The position numbers and the translations under genes were made by a program. Positions 58,748 through 64,000 of a stretch of 64,000 nucleotides of DNA are shown here, in pieces (positions within the stretch are counted from its first letter, which is position 1; each line of letters starts with the position of its first letter). The DNA lies in NCBI GenBank assembly GCA_964019055.1, contig OZ025206.1:7693617-7757616 (forward strand). Direction: 5' to 3'. The DNA comes from Anthopleura xanthogrammica (Eukaryota; Cnidaria; Anthozoa; Actiniaria; Actiniidae). The notes beneath the pieces are model-generated. The model saw only the letters and a list, made by a program, of their open reading frames with translations, was not told where the DNA came from and ran no database searches.

Positions 58748-61377
58748 GAAAATACCTCTTGAGATAAAAACACGACTTTTTGGCGAAAAAAAATTCGGTT
58801 TTGACTGAGTAAAGGTGCTTTTTGGTCAAAAAAGCTGTTTTTTGCTGACCAAATTGGAAATTTGCTGAGAATTTTCTTTTGCTCGAAACACGACGTTTTC
58901 ACTGCTAAACGCAAGTTTTGGCCGGGAAAAGCACATTTTGGGTGTCCAAAACACTGTTTTGCTGGAAAAAAAAGCTTTTTAGCCCAAAAAACTGAAAAAT
59001 GGCCATTTTGGCTCTCAAAACCAGGTTTTTCGCTTACGGCGTTACCTGTTTGCTGAAACCCCCACTTTTTGCTCATGAAAATACCTCTTGAGATAAAAAC
59101 ACGACTTTTTGGCGAAAACAAATTCGGTTTTGACTGAGTAGAGGTGCTTTTTGGTCAAAAAAGCTGTTTTTTGCTGACCAAATTGGAAATTTGCTGAGAA
59201 TTTTCTTTTGCTCGAAACACGACGTTTTCACTGCTAAACGCAAGTTTTGGCCGGGAAAAGCACATTTTGGGTGTCCAAAACACTGTTTTGCTGGAAAAAA
59301 AAGCTTTTTAGCCCAAAAAACTGAAAAATGGCCATTTTGGCTCTCAAAACCAGGTTTTTCGCTTACGGCGTCACCTGTTTGCTGAAACCCCCACTTTTTG
59401 CTCATGAAAATACCTCTTGAGATAAAAACACGACTTTTTGGCGAAAAAAAATTCGGTTTTGACTGAGTAAAGGTGCTTTTTGGTCAAAAAAGCTGTTTTT
59501 TGCTGACCAAATTGGAAATTTGCTGAGAATTTTCTTTTGCTCGAAACACGACGTTTTCACTGCTAAACGCAAGTTTTGGCCGGGAAAAGCACATTTTGGG
59601 TGTCCAAAACACTGTTTTGCTGGAAAAAAAAGCTTTTTAGCCCAAAAAACTGAAAAATGGCCATTTTGGCTCTCAAAACCAGGTTTTTCGCTTACGGCGT
59701 CACCTGTTTGCTGAAACCCCCACTTTTTGCTCATGAAAATACCTCTTGAGATAAAAACACGACTTTTTGGCGAAAAAAAATTCGGTTTTGACTGAGTAAA
59801 GGTGCTTTTTGGTCAAAAAAGCTGTTTTTTGCTGACCAAATTGGAAATTTGCTGAGAATTTTCTTTTGCTCGAAACACGACGTTTTCACTGCTAAACGCA
59901 AGTTTTGGCCGGGAAAAGCACATTTTGGGTGTCCAAAACACTGTTTTGCTGGAAAAAAAAGCTTTTTAGCCCAAAAAACTGAAAAATGGCCATTTTGGCT
60001 CTCAAAACCAGGTTTTTCGCTTACGGCGTCACCTGTTTGCTGAAACCCCCACTTTTTGCTCATGAAAATACCTCTTGAGATAAAAACACGACTTTTTGGC
60101 GAAAAAAAATTCGGTTTTGACTGAGTAAAGGTGCTTTTTGGTCAAAAAAGCTGTTTTTTGCTGACCAAATTGGAAATTTGCTGAGAATTTTCTTTTGCTC
60201 GAAACACGACGTTTTCACTGCTAAACGCAAGTTTTGGCCGGGAAAAGCACATTTTGGGTGTCCAAAACACTGTTTTGCTGGAAAAAAAAGCTTTTTAGCC
60301 CAAAAAACTGAAAAATGGCCATTTTGGCTCTCAAAACCAGGTTTTTCGCTTACGGCGTTACCTGTTTGCTGAAACCCCCACTTTTTGCTCATGAAAATAC
60401 CTCTTGAGATAAAAACACGACTTTTTGGCGAAAAAAAATTCGGTTTTGACTGAGTAGAGGTGCTTTTTGGTCAAAAAAGCTGTTTTTTGCTGACCAAATT
60501 GGAAATTTGCTGAGAATTTTCTTTTGCTCGAAACACGACGTTTTCACTGCTAAACGCAAGTTTTGGCCGGGAAAAGCACATTTTGGGTGTCCAAAACACT
60601 GTTTTGCTGGAAAAAAAAGCTTTTTAGCCCAAAAAACTGAAAAATGGCCATTTTGGCTCTCAAAACCAGGTTTTTCGCTTACGGCGTCACCTGTTTGCTG
60701 AAACCCCCACTTTTTGCTCATGAAAATACCTCTTGAGATAAAAACACGACTTTTTGGCGAAAAAAATTCGGTTTTCACTGAGTAAAGGTGCTTTTTGGTC
60801 AAAAAAGCTGTTTTTTGCTGACCAAATTGGAAATTTGCTGAGAATTTTCTTTTGCTCGAAACACGACGTTTTCACTGCTAAACGCAAGTTTTGGCCGGGA
60901 AAAGCACATTTTGGGTGTCCAAAACACTGTTTTGCTGGAAAAAAAAGCTTTTTAGCCCAAAAAACTGAAAAATGGCCATTTTGGCTCTCAAAACCAGGTT
61001 TTTCGCTTACGGCGTCACCTGTTTGCTGAAACCCCCACTTTTTGCTCATGAAAATACCTCTTGAGATAAAAACACGACTTTTTGGCGAAAAAAATTCGGT
61101 TTTCACTGAGTAAAGGTGCTTTTTGGTCAAAAAAGCTGTTTTTTGCTGACCAAATTGGAAATTTGCTGAGAATTTTCTTTTGCTCGAAACACGACGTTTT
61201 CACTGCTAAACGCAAGTTTTGGCCGGGAAAAGCACATTTTGGGTGTCCAAAACACTGTTTTGCTGGAAAAAAAAGCTTTTTAGCCCAAAAAACTGAAAAA
61301 TGGCCATTTTGGCTCTCAAAACCAGGTTTTTCGCTTACGGCGTCACCTGTTTGCTGAAACCCCCACTTTTTGCTCAT
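58748..61377. repeat. Monomers M179-M186, 1316-bp four-monomer lag
   Basis: M179-M180 and M183-M184 share GGCGTTACC (T at 59043 and 60359) and GAGTAGAGG (G at 59141 and 60457), both exactly 1316 bp apart. M180 also has AAAACAAA, which M184 lacks. M185 and M186 are adjacent 328-bp copies with A7 plus TTTTCACTG, a likely one-monomer duplication that breaks the four-monomer register. Confidence 0.87.
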
Positions 61378-61706
61378 GAAAATACCTCTTGAGATAAAAA
61401 CACGACTTTTTGGCGAAAAAAAATTCGGTTTTGACTGAGTAAAGGTGCTTTTTGGTCAAAAAAGCTGTTTTTTGCTGACCAAATTGGAAATTTGCTGAGA
61501 ATTTTCTTTTGCTCGAAACACGACGTTTTCACTGCTAAACGCAAGTTTTGGCCGGGAAAAGCACATTTTGGGTGTCCAAAACACTGTTTTGCTGGAAAAA
61601 AAAGCTTTTTAGCCGAAAAAACTGAAAAATGGCCATTTTGGCTCTCAAAACCAGGTTTTTTGCTTACGGCGTCACCTGTTTGCTGAAACCCCCACTTTTT
61701 GCTCAT
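61378..61706. repeat. Monomer M187, between two HOR blocks
   Basis: This 329-bp copy has AGCCGAAAA (shared with M2 and M160) and GGTTTTTTGCTT (shared with M91 and M103). It separates the 1316-bp-lag region from the 991-bp trimer. Confidence 0.86.
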
Positions 61707-63688
61707 GAAAATACCTCTTGAGATAAAAACACGACTTTTTGGCGAAAAAAAATTCGGTTTTGACTGAGTAAAGGTGCTTTTTGGTCAAAAAAGCTGTTTT
61801 TTGCTGACCAAATTGGAAATTTGCTGAGAATTTTCTTTTGCTCGAAACACGACGTTTTCACTGCTAAACGCAAGTTTTGGCCGGGAAAAGCACATTTTGG
61901 GTGTCCAAAACACTGTTTTGCTGGAAAAAAAAGCTTTTTAGCCCAAAAAACTGAGAAATGGCCATTTTGGCTCTCAAAACCAGGTTTTTCGCTTACGGCG
62001 TCACCTGTTTGCTGAAACCCCCACTTTTAGCTCATGAAAATACCTCTTGAGATAAAAACACGACTTTTTGGCGAAAAAAAATTCGGTTTTGACTGAGTAA
62101 AGGTGCTTTTTGGTCAAAAAAGCTGTTTTTTGCTGACCAAATTGGAAATTTGCTGAGAATTTTCTTTTGCTCGAAACACGACGTTTTCACTGCTAAACGC
62201 AAGTTTTGGCCGGGAAAAGCACATTTTGGGTGTCCAAAACACTGTTTTGCTGAAAAAAAAAAAGCTTTTTAGCCCAAAAAACTGAAAAATGGCCATTTTG
62301 GCTCTCAAAACCAGGTTTTTCGCTTACGGCGTCACCTGTTTGCTGAAACTCCCACTTTTTGCTCAAGAAAATACCTCTTGAGATAAAAACACGACTTTTT
62401 GGCGAAAAAAAATTCGGTTTTGACTGAGTAAAGGTGCTTTTTGGTCAAAAAAGCTGTTTCTTGCTGACCAAATTGGAAATTTGCTGAGAATTTTCTTTTT
62501 CTCGAAACACGACGTTTTCACTGCTAAACGCAAGTTTTGGCCGGGAAAAGCACATTTTGGGTGTCCAAAACACTGTTTTGCTGGAAAAAAAAAAGCTTTT
62601 TAGCCCAAAAAACTGAAAAATGGCCATTTTGGCTCTCAAAACCAGGTTTTTCGCTTACGGCGTCACCTGTTTGCTGAAACTCCCACTTTTTGCTCAAGAA
62701 AATACCTCTTGAGATAAAAACACGACTTTTTGGCGAAAAAAAATTCGGTTTTGACTGAGTAAAGGTGCTTTTTGGTCAAAAAAGCTGTTTTTTGCTGACC
62801 AAATTGGAAATTTGCTGAGAATTTTCTTTTGCTCGAAACACGACGTTTTCACTGCTAAACGCAAGTTTTGGCCGGGAAAAGCACATTTTGGGTGTCCAAA
62901 ACACTGTTTTGCTGGAAAAAAAAGCTTTTTAGCCCAAAAAACTGAGAAATGGCCATTTTGGCTCTCAAAACCAGGTTTTTCGCTTACGGCGTCACCTGTT
63001 TGCTGAAACCCCCACTTTTAGCTCATGAAAATACCTCTTGAGATAAAAACACGACTTTTTGGCGAAAAAAAATTCGGTTTTGACTGAGTAAAGGTGCTTT
63101 TTGGTCAAAAAAGCTGTTTTTTGCTGACCAAATTGGAAATTTGCTGAGAATTTTCTTTTGCTCGAAACACGACGTTTTCACTGCTAAACGCAAGTTTTGG
63201 CCGGGAAAAGCACATTTTGGGTGTCCAAAACACTGTTTTGCTGAAAAAAAAAAAGCTTTTTAGCCCAAAAAACTGAAAAATGGCCATTTTGGCTCTCAAA
63301 ACCAGGTTTTTCGCTTACGGCGTCACCTGTTTGCTGAAACTCCCACTTTTTGCTCAAGAAAATACCTCTTGAGATAAAAACACGACTTTTTGGCGAAAAA
63401 AAATTCGGTTTTGACTGAGTAAAGGTGCTTTTTGGTCAAAAAAGCTGTTTCTTGCTGACCAAATTGGAAATTTGCTGAGAATTTTCTTTTGCTCGAAACA
63501 CGACGTTTTCACTGCTAAACGCAAGTTTTGGCCGGGAAAAGCACATTTTGGGTGTCCAAAACACTGTTTTGCTGGAAAAAAAAAAGCTTTTTAGCCCAAA
63601 AAACTGAAAAATGGCCATTTTGGCTCTCAAAACCAGGTTTTTCGCTTACGGCGTCACCTGTTTGCTGAAACTCCCACTTTTTGCTCAA
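61707..63688. repeat. 991-bp trimeric HOR, two tandem copies, one difference
   Basis: M188-M190 (61707-62697) and M191-M193 (62698-63688) are each 329+331+331 bp. The first member has CTGAGAAATGG and CTTTTAGCTC. The second has CTG-A11-GC. The third has GTTTCTTGCTG and an A10 run. The second and third both end in AAACTCCCAC and CTCAAGA, which makes the boundary dyad perfect. The only difference I found is T at 62500 against G at 63491. This is probably the most recent amplification in the window. Confidence 0.92.
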
Positions 63689-64000
63689 GAAAATACCTCT
63701 TGAGATAAAAACACGACTTTTTGGCGAAAAAAAATTCGGTTTTGACTGAGTAAAGGTGCTTTTTGGTCAAAAAAGCTGTTTTTTGCTGACCAAATTGGAA
63801 ATTTGCTGAGAATTTTCTTTTGCTCGAAACACGACGTTTTCACTGCTAAACGCAAGTTTTGGCCGGGAAAAGCACATTTTGGGTGTCCAAAACACTGTTT
63901 TGCTGGAAAAAAAAGCTTTTTAGCCCAAAAAACTGAAAAATGGCCATTTTGGCTCTCAAAACCAGGTTTTTCGCTTACGGCGTCACCTGTTTGCTGAAAC
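63689..64000. repeat. Partial monomer at the right edge (M194)
   Basis: These 312 bp follow the canonical form and lack the CTGAGAAATGG mark of the first member of the preceding trimer. The 991-bp register therefore ends here, while the array itself runs past the window edge. Confidence 0.94.

Larger units (their letters stand above)
1..64000. repeat. Satellite DNA array, ~329-bp monomer, whole window
   Basis: The same sequence recurs every 329 bp across the window, always in the same orientation. A HindIII site (AAGCTT) inside an A8-GC-T5 run marks each copy: it is at 101, then 430, and so on at one monomer spacing. I followed the CTCATG/CTCAAG boundary copy by copy. The 193 complete copies end between 534 and 63688 and are almost all 328-331 bp long. 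By eye most copies carry only zero to about five differences from the commonest form, plus length changes in homopolymer runs. No spacer, insertion or unique DNA separates copies. A period not divisible by three and homogeneity over 194 copies rule out a repetitive protein gene. Array type and homogeneity suggest eukaryotic centromeric or heterochromatic satellite, but location on a chromosome is inference. Confidence 0.97.

Noticed and set aside
1..64000. CRISPR array
   Set aside because: Units are ~329 bp and contiguous, with no unique spacers between short repeats.
1..64000. Giant repetitive surface protein or adhesin gene
   Set aside because: A coding tandem repeat would keep a period divisible by three and one long frame. 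Here the frame shifts at every copy.
1..64000. Naming the species or a published satellite family
   Set aside because: I do not recognise the monomer with confidence, and composition alone cannot assign it. A search of the 329-bp consensus against repeat and genome databases would decide.

Overview
The whole 64 kb window is one uninterrupted satellite DNA array. A monomer of about 329 bp is repeated head-to-tail in a single orientation from the first base to the last. There are 193 complete copies, plus a 205-bp tail at the left edge and a 312-bp start of a copy at the right edge. I numbered copies M1 to M193 and used the base after each CAT of the CTCATG motif as the start of a copy. The span 206-63688 then gives a mean period of 328.9 bp. 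Nearly all copies are 328-331 bp. Two real length classes stand out: three 327-bp copies (M35, M138, M141) and one copy boundary (M42/M43) with a 19-bp deletion. I found no gene, RNA gene, mobile element, insertion or unique sequence anywhere, so both array edges lie outside the window.

Long homogeneous arrays like this are typical of eukaryotic centromeric or heterochromatic satellites. The species cannot be named from the sequence. The monomer is about 39% GC by hand count (128 of 329). It keeps 11 CpG sites, close to random expectation, which argues against a strongly CpG-depleted genome such as a mammal's.

The monomer has clear inner architecture. (1) A- and T-tracts alternate about every 10 bp, so same-strand T-tracts recur about every 20 bp, in phase with the helix; this predicts intrinsic curvature. 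(2) Three subunits of about 121, 117 and 91 bp each end in CTG-T(3-6)-GCTG, which suggests an old trimer. (3) There is a dense series of short inverted repeats, including an 8-bp-arm hairpin, a 12-bp palindrome holding a HindIII site, a 14-bp palindrome holding an MscI site, and a 7-7-7 dyad.

On the larger scale the array is a patchwork. Near-canonical stretches alternate with short blocks of local higher-order repeats (HORs): 659-bp dimers (1.5-2.8, 9.1-10.4, 28.8-30.5 kb), a 987-bp trimer nested in a 2632-bp eight-monomer duplication (16.6-20.3 kb), a 985-bp trimer (44.9-46.9 kb), a 658-bp dimer (54.8-56.1 kb), a 1316-bp four-monomer lag (58.7-60.7 kb) and a 991-bp trimer (61.7-63.7 kb). 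A variant trio is also shared at a 7235-bp lag. This pattern fits continuing unequal exchange and local amplification. The open reading frames that run through most copies on both strands are by-products of the monomer's composition and are not annotated as genes.
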